Assembly: GCF_002295115.1 (NCBI RefSeq)
Contig: NZ_NSFV01000014.1
Span: 62,001 to 126,000, forward strand
Length of the DNA stretch: 64,000 nt
DNA from: Mesorhizobium sp. WSM4311
GTDB lineage: Bacteria; Pseudomonadota; Alphaproteobacteria; Rhizobiales; Rhizobiaceae
Direction: 5' to 3'
This document shows, piece after piece, positions 23,506-32,226 of the stretch. Made by a program: the position numbers and the translations under genes. The stretch's first letter is position 1, and each line of letters begins with the position of its first letter. Below the pieces are notes generated by a model. The model was not told where the DNA came from. It was given only the letters and a program-made list of their open reading frames with translations, and ran no database searches.

Positions 23506-26500
23506 ATGGAAATGGATTACGGTGTCGACTTTGCCAGCCTGGACAGGGACACGGCACGACCGGGCGCGGACCCCGAAACCGGGCTGGCCCAAAATGGCCT
23601 GGCGGGCGTCGATACCCTTGTAAGGGCCGCTCAGCGGGCCGCGCATGCCCAGATTCTGACCGGCGCCGATTTCGCCCGCGCAGGCCAGCCCGACGAGCGG
23701 CTCGACGCGTTCTTCGAAGAGCTCGCCGCAACATTCGCCACCTTGCCGGCGGTGATCTCCGACGGAAATGTCTGGACGTATCAGGAGCTGGACAGCCGCG
23801 CCAACCAGTTCGCCCGTGTGCTGATCAAGCGCGGCGTGCGGCCGGGCCACCGGGTCGGGCTCATTCTCGACCGGTCGGCGGAGACCTATGTCGCCTTGCT
23901 TGCCGTCGTGAAGGCGGGGGCCGCCTTCGTGCCGCTGGCCAGCGCCTTTCCGCAAGAGCGCATGGCGCTCATCATCGAAGACGCCAGCGTCAGCCTGATC
24001 GTCACCATCGCCACCTATGCGTCGCGGGCCGACCAACTGCCGGTCCCCCATGTGCTGATCGACAGCGCCGCCGCCGAGATCGCCAGACAGTCCAGCGCGC
24101 CGCTGAAGCCGCAAAAGGCGCTGGCGGAAGACATTTGCTACATCCTGTACACGTCGGGAACGACCGGCAGGCCGAAGGGCGTGGCCATCCGGCACCAGAG
24201 CTTCGTCAACTTCATCCGGGTGGCCGCCGCATCCTACGGCTACAGGCCGGGCGATCGCGTCTACCAGGGCATGACGATTGCCTTCGACTTTTCCTCCGAG
24301 GAGATCTGGGTGCCGTTCGTCGCCGGCGCGACCGTGGTGCCCGCGCCCGGCCAGATGCCGCTCGTCGGCGAGGAACTGGCGGATTTCCTGCGGTATCATG
24401 AAATCACCTGCATGGCCTGCAGCCCGACGCTGCTGTCGTCGATGACATCGGATGTGCCCAGCCTGCGCACGCTGCTGGTCGGCGGCGAGGCCTGCCCGCA
24501 CAATCTGGTGGTGCGCTGGTCGACGCCGGGCCGGCAGATCCTCAACACCTATGGCCCGACCGAGGCGACCGTCACGGCTACGATGGGCGCGCTGACGCCG
24601 GACAAGCCCGTCACCATCGGCGCGCCACTGCCCACCTATTCCATCGTCATCCTCGACCCGTCGCTGCCGGAACTGGCCGAGCCTGGCGAACTGGGCGAGA
24701 TCGGCATTGCCGGCATCGGGCTCGCGGTCGGCTACCTCAACAGGCAAGACCTGACGGAACAGAAGTTCATCGCCGATTTCATCGGCCTGCCGAACAACCC
24801 GTCGCAGCGCATCTACCGCACGGGCGACCTTGGCCGGATCAACGGCGATGGCGAGATCGAATATGCCGGGCGCATCGACACCCAGGTCAAGATCCGCGGC
24901 TATCGCATCGAGCTCGGCGAGATCGAGGCGGTGCTGCTGGACCAGCCGGAGATCGCGCAGGCGGCCGTCACCACCTGGGAGATCGAGCCCGGCCGCGTCG
25001 AACTCGTCGCCTATTACGCGCCCAAGGCCGGCCAGCCGGCGCTCTCGCGCGCCGATCTCGCCCAGACGATGAAGCGTCGCCTGCCGGACTACATGGTGCC
25101 TTCCTATCTCGAGGAACTGCCCGCGATCCCGATGACGGTCTCCAACAAGGTGGACCTTCGCCAGTTGCCGAAGCCGACAAGCGTGCGGCTTTCCGCCGAC
25201 CGGGAGATGGTTGCGCCCGGCAATGACGACGAACGTTTCCTGGCCGACGCGCTGGCCGCGGTGCTGAAATTCGACGAGGTCTCGGTCGAGGACAATTTCT
25301 TCGACGATCTCGGCGCCAACTCCCTGCTGATGGCGCATTTCTGCGCCCGCGTGCGCACTCGCAAGGAATGGGCGACGACGTCCATGCGCGACATCTATCT
25401 CCATCCGACGGTGGCGCGCCTGGCCAAGCACCTGAGCGTCTCGGAAGAGGTGACGACCGCCGCCAACGAGCCTGTTTTCACCCGCCAGGCATCGAATCTT
25501 GCCTACTGGACCTGTGGAATGGCGCAGTTGCTGTTCTACGCGGTCTACAGCTATGCGGGCCTGTGGGCGCTCAACATCGGCCTCAACTGGATGTATGACA
25601 CGCTCGACGATCCGCTGCAGCTCTATATCAGGTGCGTGGCGCTATCGGCCGGCGTGTTCTTCGGCATGACGGGCTTTGCCGTCCTGGCGAAATGGGTACT
25701 CGTCGGCCGCTGGAAGGCAGAGGCGTTCCCCATCTGGGGCCTGCGTTACTACCGCTTCTGGGTGGTCAAGACCTTGATCCGCACCGCCCCTGTCGTGCTG
25801 TTCCGCGGCAGCCCGCTCTACAGCTTCTATCTGCAGATGCTGGGAACCAGGATCGGGAAGAACGCCGTCATCGAATCCAAATCCGTGCCTGTCTGTACGG
25901 ATCTGATCTCGATTGGCGCCAACACCATCCTGCGCAAGGAATCGCTGATCCTCGGCTTTCGCGCGCAGTCCGGCTACATCCACATGGGACCGCTGACCAT
26001 CGGCCGCGATGCCTTCGTCGGCGTCGGCTCGACGCTCGACATCGACACCTCGATCGGCGACGGCGCCCAGCTCGGCCATTCGTCCTCGCTGCAGCGCGGG
26101 CAAAGCATCCCCGATGGCGAACACTGGCATGGCTCGCCGGCCGTGCCGACCACGGCGGACTATTGCAAGGTGCGCAACGAAAACCCTTCCGACATCCGGC
26201 GCTTCCTCTTCGAGGCGGTCCAGCTGATCGGGCTGTTTGCCATTGTCATCCCGCTGCCGCTGCTGTTCCACAGCTATTGGGAAAATGTCGGCGACGACTA
26301 TCAGGAGACGATCGGCGTGGTCGCCGTCGGCACCACGGTCACGCTTTTCGGCTATATCGCCACGGCTTTTATCGCCGCGACGGTGCTGCCGCGCCTGCTC
26401 AGCGTGATCCTGAAACCCGGCCGCACCTACACGCTTTACGGCTTCCGCTACTGGCTGCAGGCCGCCACCGAGTTCACCAGCAATTCCCGCGTGCTGGGGC

Positions 26501-27636
26501 TGCTGTTCGGCGACAGTTCGGCAATCGTCTATTACATGCGCGCCATCGGATGGAACCTCAACAAGGTGGTGCAGACCGGCTCCAATTTCGGCTCCAACCA
26601 GCAGCACGAAAACCCGCTTCTGTGCGAGATCGGCACCGAGACCATGGTGTCGGACGGCCTGTTCATGATCAACATGCACAAATCCGCCTCCGCGTTCCGG
26701 CTCGAGCGGACGCGCATCGGCGAACGCAACTATCTTGGCAACAACATCTACTACCCGCCGGATGGACGCACGGGCGACAACGTCCTGCTTGGCACCAAGG
26801 TGATGATCCCCATCGATGGGCCGGTGCGCGAGAATGTCGGGCTGCTGGGTTCGCCTGCCTTTGAAATCCCGCGCATGGTCAATCGCGACAAGGAACTCAT
26901 CGCCGGCGTCGACGAGGCGGACCGACGCCAGCGCATCCCGCACAAGAACCTGCACAACGCGGTGACGATCCTTCTGTTCATGGCCACGCAATGGGTCATG
27001 CTGTTCGCCACGCTGGCGATCTGGGACCGGGCGCTGAACTACTACACCGAATGGGCTGAAGTCGCTCTCTTCGCCGCCGTGCTCCTGACCTCGGCGATCA
27101 CCATTCCGTTCTACATCTTTGTCGAGCGGGCAAGCCTTGGCTTCGGCAGGCTGAAGCCGCAGATGACGACGATCTACGACGTCGCCTTCTGGCGACACGA
27201 ACGCCATTGGAAGCTTGCCGATTCTCCGATCGTGCGCCTGTTCTCCGGCACGCCTTTCCGGCCGATGATCCTGCGCATGCTGGGCGTCAAGGTCGGCAAG
27301 CGGGTTTATGATGGCGGAGCCAACCTCACCGAGCGCTCCCTGGTCGAGATCGGCGATGATGTCACGCTCAACGAGGGCTGCGTCATCCAGGCTCACTCGC
27401 TGGAGGAAGGCGCGTTCAAGTCCGACTATATCCGCATCGGCAAAGGCTGCACGCTCGGACCGTCCGCCTTTGTCCATTACGGCGTCGTGATGGGCGAAGG
27501 ATCGGTGGCCGACACCGATTCCTTCGTGATGAAGGGCGAGGAACTGGAGCCCTACTCGATCTGGCGCGGCAACCCGGCCAAGCTGCATCGCTTCGTGATC
27601 CCGGTCACGAATGACGGCGCCAAGGCGTCGGCTTGA
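23506..27636 (+). CDS. Pls/PosA-type single-module membrane NRPS (cationic isopeptide polymer synthetase)
   Basis: 1376 residues from the ATG at 23506 (alternative 23512). The adenylation domain (about 65-530) has YTSGTTGRPKG near 214, FDFSSEE, NTYGPTEAT near 347, YRTGDL and KIRGYRIELGEIE. The thiolation domain carries the phosphopantetheine Ser606 in DDLGANSLL. Six membrane helices follow in three pairs (from about 666, 905 and 1145), alternating with three hexapeptide/left-handed beta-helix-like domains (IGKNAVIESKS, IGERNYLGNNIYYP, VGKRVYDGGANLTERS). There is no condensation or thioesterase domain. This is the architecture of epsilon-poly-lysine synthetase Pls and PosA, which make homopolymers of basic amino acids and release them across the membrane. 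A hand alignment to the GrsA pocket gives D235, F236, E239, A278, L299, G301, T322, V330, T331. The acidic E239 suits a basic substrate (inference). Confidence 0.9.
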   Translation: MEMDYGVDFASLDRDTARPGADPETGLAQNGLAGVDTLVRAAQRAAHAQILTGADFARAGQPDERLDAFFEELAATFATLPAVISDGNVWTYQELDSRANQFARVLIKRGVRPGHRVGLILDRSAETYVALLAVVKAGAAFVPLASAFPQERMALIIEDASVSLIVTIATYASRADQLPVPHVLIDSAAAEIARQSSAPLKPQKALAEDICYILYTSGTTGRPKGVAIRHQSFVNFIRVAAASYGYRPGDRVYQGMTIAFDFSSEEIWVPFVAGATVVPAPGQMPLVGEELADFLRYHEITCMACSPTLLSSMTSDVPSLRTLLVGGEACPHNLVVRWSTPGRQILNTYGPTEATVTATMGALTPDKPVTIGAPLPTYSIVILDPSLPELAEPGELGEIGIAGIGLAVGYLNRQDLTEQKFIADFIGLPNNPSQRIYRTGDLGRINGDGEIEYAGRIDTQVKIRGYRIELGEIEAVLLDQPEIAQAAVTTWEIEPGRVELVAYYAPKAGQPALSRADLAQTMKRRLPDYMVPSYLEELPAIPMTVSNKVDLRQLPKPTSVRLSADREMVAPGNDDERFLADALAAVLKFDEVSVEDNFFDDLGANSLLMAHFCARVRTRKEWATTSMRDIYLHPTVARLAKHLSVSEEVTTAANEPVFTRQASNLAYWTCGMAQLLFYAVYSYAGLWALNIGLNWMYDTLDDPLQLYIRCVALSAGVFFGMTGFAVLAKWVLVGRWKAEAFPIWGLRYYRFWVVKTLIRTAPVVLFRGSPLYSFYLQMLGTRIGKNAVIESKSVPVCTDLISIGANTILRKESLILGFRAQSGYIHMGPLTIGRDAFVGVGSTLDIDTSIGDGAQLGHSSSLQRGQSIPDGEHWHGSPAVPTTADYCKVRNENPSDIRRFLFEAVQLIGLFAIVIPLPLLFHSYWENVGDDYQETIGVVAVGTTVTLFGYIATAFIAATVLPRLLSVILKPGRTYTLYGFRYWLQAATEFTSNSRVLGLLFGDSSAIVYYMRAIGWNLNKVVQTGSNFGSNQQHENPLLCEIGTETMVSDGLFMINMHKSASAFRLERTRIGERNYLGNNIYYPPDGRTGDNVLLGTKVMIPIDGPVRENVGLLGSPAFEIPRMVNRDKELIAGVDEADRRQRIPHKNLHNAVTILLFMATQWVMLFATLAIWDRALNYYTEWAEVALFAAVLLTSAITIPFYIFVERASLGFGRLKPQMTTIYDVAFWRHERHWKLADSPIVRLFSGTPFRPMILRMLGVKVGKRVYDGGANLTERSLVEIGDDVTLNEGCVIQAHSLEEGAFKSDYIRIGKGCTLGPSAFVHYGVVMGEGSVADTDSFVMKGEELEPYSIWRGNPAKLHRFVIPVTNDGAKASA

Positions 27637-28088
27637 AGGCCGGAGAAATCCGTCTCGCCCCAGTGACCAAGGCCAATCGGGCCTTGGTCGCGTCGCTGGA
27701 ACTGGCGCCGGAGCAGATGGATTTTGTCGCCGGCAACGCAGAGTCGCTGGAGGAGTCCCAATCCGACGAGGACGCGCGGCCCCGCGCAATCATGGCCGGG
27801 GATCGCCTCGTCGGTTTCCTTATGTACGACGCGCCGGAAGATGACGACGAGGCGCGCATCTACCGCTTCATGATCGACCGCGCCTGGCAGGGCAGAGGCT
27901 ACGGCAAGGCCGCGTTGCGCGCGGTGCTGCACGAGATCGGCGGGCTCGGTCACGTCAGGCACGTCTCGATCTGCTACGAACCGGAGAATGAAGCGGCACG
28001 CCAGCTCTATCGCACCGCCGGTTTCGTGGAAGAAGGGCTCGACGAGGACGGAGAAATGATCGCCGACCTCGTCCTGGCGAAGGGATGA
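27633..28088 (+). CDS. GNAT acetyltransferase, spermine/spermidine (Blt/PaiA) type
   Basis: 151 residues. A TTG start in a TTGA overlap with the synthetase stop shows tight translational coupling. The opening IRLAPVTKANRALVASLELA and QMDFVAGNAESLEES are typical of BltD/PaiA polyamine N-acetyltransferases. The acetyl-CoA site is in RAWQGRGYGKAALRAVL (about 87-103), and YEPENEAARQLYRTAGF is the last GNAT motif. A polyamine-type acetylase fused in expression to a poly-cation synthetase suggests that it acetylates the monomer, polymer ends or intracellular polymer, perhaps for self-protection. That role is inference. Confidence 0.87.
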   Translation: MKAGEIRLAPVTKANRALVASLELAPEQMDFVAGNAESLEESQSDEDARPRAIMAGDRLVGFLMYDAPEDDDEARIYRFMIDRAWQGRGYGKAALRAVLHEIGGLGHVRHVSICYEPENEAARQLYRTAGFVEEGLDEDGEMIADLVLAKG

Positions 28089-28091
28089 CCA

Positions 28092-28730
28092 TTGACCCGG
28101 CCGCCCTCCCCTGAAGCCGCGCTGGCCGAGGCGATGGCGGCAATCGCGCCCCGGAATGTCCTGACCGGATGCCGGGTGATAGGCCATGCGGACGAGACCC
28201 ATCTGCTGCCCGAGGAAGCGCGCTCCATCCCCGCGCGCCGGCCGGCCATGCGGCGCGCCAGCGGCGCCGCCCGCTGGATCGCGCACCGGCTGCTGGCCGA
28301 TGCCGGCATCAGCGACCTCGCCATCCCACGCGCGCCATCCGGCGCTCCGGTCTGGCCGGACGGGATAATTGGCTCGCTCGCCCATGACGACGACATGGCC
28401 GTCGCGGCGGTCGCGCCTGTCGGCGGTATCGTCTCTCTCGGCATTGACGTCGAGCCCGCCGAACCCTTGCCCGACGACATTTTCGCGATCGTTGCAACCG
28501 GCGCGGATCGCACCGGCGCGGCGGATCCGCGGCTTGCCGGCCGCATCCTGTTTGCCGCCAAGGAGGCGGTCTACAAGGCGGCCTTTCCGCTCGATCGCCA
28601 GGTGCTGGGCTACGAGGATATCGCCGTGGACCTCGACGCCGGCCGCGCGACGACGAAGACCGGCCGCATGCTCAGCCTCGCCTACTGCGTCGCCCCGCGC
28701 GTGGTCGTGTTGGCGTTTGTCGGGCAATAG
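28092..28730 (+). CDS. 4'-phosphopantetheinyl transferase, EntD/Sfp-like
   Basis: 212 residues from a TTG at 28092, three bases after the GNAT stop (no in-frame ATG before codon 15, where an alternative start lies). Motifs in order: GSLAHDDDMAVAAV, SLGIDVEPAEPLP with the Mg-binding GIDVE, and the catalytic RILFAAKEAVYKAAFP. These define the EntD-type enzymes that load phosphopantetheine from CoA onto carrier domains. Its obvious client is Ser606 of the synthetase two genes upstream. The three genes form one operon that ends here, convergent with the aminomutase. Confidence 0.9.
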   Translation: MTRPPSPEAALAEAMAAIAPRNVLTGCRVIGHADETHLLPEEARSIPARRPAMRRASGAARWIAHRLLADAGISDLAIPRAPSGAPVWPDGIIGSLAHDDDMAVAAVAPVGGIVSLGIDVEPAEPLPDDIFAIVATGADRTGAADPRLAGRILFAAKEAVYKAAFPLDRQVLGYEDIAVDLDAGRATTKTGRMLSLAYCVAPRVVVLAFVGQ

Positions 28731-28737
28731 CGCCGAT

Positions 28738-29832
28738 CTATTCGCCGACGATCTCCCGATAGGTCCTCACCACGCCGTCCTGGCCGCGTATCCGCCAGGT
28801 GTCCCCTTCGCGGCCCTCGATAGGACATGGCCCGAGCGACACCTTGCCGCCGCCTTCCGGCAGGTCGAGCACATAGACGGGATTGCAGATGCCCGACAGG
28901 CGTGCCCTCAGCGCCTCCACCAGCGCCTGGCCCTGCGCGATCGTGGTGCGCCGGTGCGCCATGCCGCGCGCCAGATCGCCATGGTGCAGGTAGTAGGGTT
29001 TTACGCCCAGCCGGTACATCAGCTCGCGGCAGAGCTCCTCCAGCACTTCGACATTGTCGTTGACACCCTTGAGCAGAACGCTCTGGTTGAGCAGCACGAA
29101 GCCCGCCTGCCGCATGATCCGGCATGCCACCTCGGTCGCGGGCGTGATCTCCCGCGCGTGGTTGAAATGCGTGACGACCGTGACCATCAGCCGGCCCTGC
29201 AGCACAGCGACCAGCCCTGATGTGATGCGCGACGGCAGCGCCACCGGCACGCGCGTGTGGATGCGGAGCAGCCGCACATGCGGGATCGCCTCGATGCGCG
29301 CGAAGATTTCGGCCAGGGCCTTGTCGGGCAGCGACAGCGGGTCGCCGCCGGTCAGGATCACCTCGCGGATCTCGGGATGATCCGCGATATAGGCCAGCGC
29401 CGGCTCGAGCGCCTCGCGCGTATAGCCGCGGCCGATCGAGGTCAGCGATTCCTTGCGGAAGCAGAACCGGCAGTAGACCGCGCATTGATAGGTCGGGAAC
29501 AGCAGCACCCGGTCGGCATGGCGGTGCGTCAATCGCGGCACCGGACTGAACTCATGGTCGGCGATCGGATCGCCAAGCTCGCCCTCCACCTCCTCCAGTT
29601 CGCCCAGTGACGGGATGACTTGCGCTCGGATCGGATCGGCCGGGTCATTCCAGTCGATCAGGTCGAGATAGGCTTTTGGCGCACGCACCTTGTGCAGCGC
29701 GGCCGCCGCCTGAGCTGCTGCGCGCTCGGCCGGCGACAGCGGCAGGCAATCAAGGTCGCGCACATGGCGCACGCCCTGGCGGACATCGTCCTGCCAGTCG
29801 GGGGCGCGGGTTGCATCTTTGAGGTCGGTCAT
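28738..29832 (-). CDS. kamA: Lysine 2,3-aminomutase (radical SAM, PLP)
   Basis: 364 residues. The radical-SAM cluster motif CAVYCRFC gives Cys117, Cys121, Cys124. TGGDPLSLPD is the SAM-binding GGE-like motif. The PLP lysine is K330 in LPEGGGK. Asp286 (HHGDLARGMAH) and Asp323 (YVLDLPE) match the two Asp residues that hold the lysine side chain in the clostridial enzyme. The enzyme converts L-lysine to L-beta-lysine. It converges on the synthetase operon with only seven bases between stops. It may supply beta-lysine for the polymer, or serve EF-P modification as relatives do elsewhere; no efp or epmA gene is in this window. Confidence 0.88.
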   Translation of the reverse strand: MTDLKDATRAPDWQDDVRQGVRHVRDLDCLPLSPAERAAAQAAAALHKVRAPKAYLDLIDWNDPADPIRAQVIPSLGELEEVEGELGDPIADHEFSPVPRLTHRHADRVLLFPTYQCAVYCRFCFRKESLTSIGRGYTREALEPALAYIADHPEIREVILTGGDPLSLPDKALAEIFARIEAIPHVRLLRIHTRVPVALPSRITSGLVAVLQGRLMVTVVTHFNHAREITPATEVACRIMRQAGFVLLNQSVLLKGVNDNVEVLEELCRELMYRLGVKPYYLHHGDLARGMAHRRTTIAQGQALVEALRARLSGICNPVYVLDLPEGGGKVSLGPCPIEGREGDTWRIRGQDGVVRTYREIVGE

Positions 29833-30030
29833 TGCAGGTCTCGGAGTGGTCGCGCGGACCTATCGGCCGTAAGTAGGCTTCCGTCAACAACCGCGCTTGG
29901 CGCAGATTGTCTTGCGGCATGGGGGGAGGAACCTAGGTGTTGCAGCGCCGCGCAGACCCCACCCGGAACCTCGGTCCAGTGGGGGCCTGGCGCAAGGCTT
30001 GCAGAACCAGGTTCGTGACACACAACCTGA
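29833..30030. other. Short intergenic region with part of a dispersed repeat
   Basis: About 200 bases. ACCCGGAACCTCGGTCCAGT near 29960 resembles ACCCGGACCTTCGGTCCAGT near 32284, a dispersed intergenic element. No gene seen. Confidence 0.45.
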
Positions 30031-30921
30031 TCACACAGCCGTTCCCGCCGCCATCGCCACAAAAGCACTCTCAATGCTCTCGAACCTCAGCTCCGGATAA
30101 AGCGCACCCGCCTCCGGAGTGTCCGTTTCAAGCGCGGTCTCGCCACGGATCCAGAAGGCCCGCAGCAGACCGAGGCTGGGGACCGCCGCGATCAACGCCT
30201 CTAGCTCCTGCGCGCTCATCTTCACGACGCGCGGCGAGCGGCCGCTGACCCGATGCCACAGATCGATCATCGCGCCCTGCGTGATCCTGTTTCGCGCGAT
30301 GCGGATCTCGCGGCGGACGGCATTGGGGTCCTCCAGCGCGCGCATGGTGACGGCGGCGATATCCTTCTCGCTGACGAAGGTCGCCGGCACGTTGCCGTCG
30401 CCATAGAGCGTCACCTCATCAGGCGGCAGCACGGCCGAACCGAAGCGCGTCAGGTCGCCCAGCGTCGCCACCCAGGTGGAGAAGAAGCCGTTGGTGTAGA
30501 TCACCGTATAAGGCAGATCCGCCTCCCTGACCGCGTCGAACACGGCCCTCTTGACGTCGAGCGGCGCGATCGTGCCGGCGGCGGCGGCGGCAAAGTCGAG
30601 GCCGAAGCCGGCGGAGGGCACGAAGCGGGAGACGCCGACATCCCTGACGGCGCGCACCAGCGTCATCTCGCTGGCCGAACCGACATGCACCGAACTGATG
30701 ACGCGGTCGACCTTGCCGACGGCTCGCACAAGGCTGTCATAATCGTCGAGATCGCCGACATGCACCGTCGCGCCCAATTCCCTGAGCGGCCGCATCCGCT
30801 CTTCATTGCCTGAGGTGGCTGCCCGAACCAGGACATGCAGGCTGTCGCCATTGCGCGCGCTGGCCTTGGCCATTTCGCTGCCCAGAAGCCCCGTCGCGCC
30901 GATGATCAGGGTGCTGGTCAT
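30031..30921 (-). CDS. NmrA-like NAD(P)-binding oxidoreductase
   Basis: 296 residues. The dinucleotide-binding loop is IIGATGLLGSEMAKA (about 6-20), followed by HVGDLDDYDSL and a FVPSAGFGLDF region in place of the classic YxxxK. It fits the NmrA/isoflavone-reductase-like atypical SDR family, acting as a redox sensor or reductase. It overlaps the upstream DUF1127 gene by four bases and is divergent from a LysR regulator, its probable controller. Confidence 0.85.
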   Translation of the reverse strand: MTSTLIIGATGLLGSEMAKASARNGDSLHVLVRAATSGNEERMRPLRELGATVHVGDLDDYDSLVRAVGKVDRVISSVHVGSASEMTLVRAVRDVGVSRFVPSAGFGLDFAAAAAGTIAPLDVKRAVFDAVREADLPYTVIYTNGFFSTWVATLGDLTRFGSAVLPPDEVTLYGDGNVPATFVSEKDIAAVTMRALEDPNAVRREIRIARNRITQGAMIDLWHRVSGRSPRVVKMSAQELEALIAAVPSLGLLRAFWIRGETALETDTPEAGALYPELRFESIESAFVAMAAGTAV

Positions 30922-31100
30922 ATCCCCCTCCCATTGTGCAAGATCGAACCGTCCCAGTCGCGCTCCAGGCCAATGTCCTGCAGGCGGCGGTCGGAAAACC
31001 GGGAAATCCGGCGCAGCACGCGGCGGCGCTCGAATGCCGCCGTGCTGCGCGTGGCAAGGCCGCTCAACGCGGCGCCGATGGGTCCAAGGGTCGAGGTCAT
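30918..31100 (-). CDS. DUF1127 small protein
   Basis: 60 residues from the ATG at 31100. The C-terminal FERRRVLRRISRFSDRRLQD plus IGLERDW is the DUF1127 (YjiS-like) motif: an Arg-rich helix followed by RxLxDIGLxR. In alphaproteobacteria such proteins affect RNA turnover and phosphate or carbon metabolism. It overlaps the NmrA-like gene by four bases and so is the first gene of that operon. A longer frame reaching 31463 runs through the LysR gene and is not real. Confidence 0.82.
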   Translation of the reverse strand: MTSTLGPIGAALSGLATRSTAAFERRRVLRRISRFSDRRLQDIGLERDWDGSILHNGRGI

Positions 31101-31287
31101 TGTCTGTCTCCTATATTCGTAGGGCGCAAACGTGCCGGTGCCGCCCATCGGGCGAGCATGACGATCGCTCACACATATCGTTGGTCTTTCAGCGCATCGG
31201 AGAACCGGAAAAGGTCGACATCGATGCGGTACGCCCTGATATTGGGCATTTCCGGGCTGGACGACAAACGACTCTTTATGCAGGATT

Positions 31288-31304
31288 TGTGAGCAACGCT
31301 CACA
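31288..31304. promoter_or_regulatory. 17-base LysR-type inverted repeat
   Basis: TGTGAGC-AAC-GCTCACA is a perfect seven-base inverted repeat containing the T-N11-A pattern of LysR operators. It ends 11 bases before the LysR ATG. A matching half-site GCTCACA is at 31167-31173, nearer to the divergent DUF1127 promoter. This fits autoregulation plus control of the divergent operon. Confidence 0.55.
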
Positions 31305-31314
31305 GGTCGAGATC

Positions 31315-32226
31315 ATGCCGCGCAGATTGCCGCCCCTCACCGCCCTGCCCGCCTTCGACGCCGCCGCCCGGCATCTGAGTTTTTCCAAGGCGGCCGACGA
31401 GCTCAACCTCACCCATGGCGCGGTCAGCCGCGCCATCCGCAACATCGAGGACAGGCTCGGCATCCAGCTGTTCGATCGGGGAACGCGATCCGTGCGCCTG
31501 ACCGCCGTGGGCGCGGCCTATGCGGTCGAGGTCGGCAAGGCGCTCGACCGGATCGCCGCCGCCACCATCGCCGCCACGCCCGACCGCTCGACGCGCATCC
31601 TGAGCGTCTCGACGTCGGACGGCTTCGCCGGCCGCTGGCTGGTGCCGAGGCTGCATCGCTTCCACCGCGCCAATGCCGATATCGACGTGCGGCTGGCGAC
31701 CTCGGGCGTGCTGGCCGATTTCGTCAGCGACGGCATCGACATCGCCATCCGCTACGGCAAGGGCGGATACACCGGCGTGACGGCGGAATTTCTCGCTGAC
31801 GAGGAGGTCTTCCCGGTCTGCAGCCCGGAACTGCTGCAAGGCGAGCATCCGCTGCGCCGGCCCGGGGACCTCAGGCACCACAAATTGATCCATGACGCCT
31901 TTCGCATCGACTGGGCGACATGGCTGCAACAGGCCGGTGTCGATGGCATCGACCCCAAGCGCGGCGTGCGCTTCGATTCCGCCACCTTCGCCGTCGAGGC
32001 CGCCGTGCATGGCGAAGGCGTGCTGCTCGGCCGCAGCGCGCTGGTCTCGGCCGACCTCGCGGCGGGGCGGCTGGTGCGGCCCTTCGACCTCGCGCTGAAA
32101 TCGGCGGCCAGCTACTACCTCGTCTATCCCGACGGCGCGCTGCGACAGAAGAAGATCAGGGCGTTCCGCGACTGGCTGTTTGCCGAGGTGGCGGCTGACT
32201 GGGTCGGAATGTCCAGGAGGGATTGA
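31315..32226 (+). CDS. LysR-family regulator, GcvA-like
   Basis: 303 residues. The N-terminal winged helix (about 8-66) has AFDAAARHLSFSKAADELN and HGAVSRAIRNIEDRLGIQLF. The effector domain (about 95-295) begins ILSVSTSDGFAGRWLVPRL. The wording PRRLPPLTALPAFDAAARH is typical of the GcvA/AmpR-like subgroup. Divergent from the DUF1127-NmrA operon over 214 bases that carry the inverted repeat at 31288. The effector is unknown. Confidence 0.93.
   Translation: MPRRLPPLTALPAFDAAARHLSFSKAADELNLTHGAVSRAIRNIEDRLGIQLFDRGTRSVRLTAVGAAYAVEVGKALDRIAAATIAATPDRSTRILSVSTSDGFAGRWLVPRLHRFHRANADIDVRLATSGVLADFVSDGIDIAIRYGKGGYTGVTAEFLADEEVFPVCSPELLQGEHPLRRPGDLRHHKLIHDAFRIDWATWLQQAGVDGIDPKRGVRFDSATFAVEAAVHGEGVLLGRSALVSADLAAGRLVRPFDLALKSAASYYLVYPDGALRQKKIRAFRDWLFAEVAADWVGMSRRD

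Noticed and set aside
23164..25431. 755-codon open frame antisense to the synthetase
   Set aside because: It mirrors the codon bias of the real gene, is rich in Arg/Asp/His low-complexity sequence, has no domain, and overlaps an NRPS adenylation domain with full motifs.
25642..27789. 715-codon antisense frame over the C-terminal half of the synthetase
   Set aside because: Same reason: a high-GC antisense shadow with no recognisable motif, while the sense frame has clear membrane and beta-helix segments.
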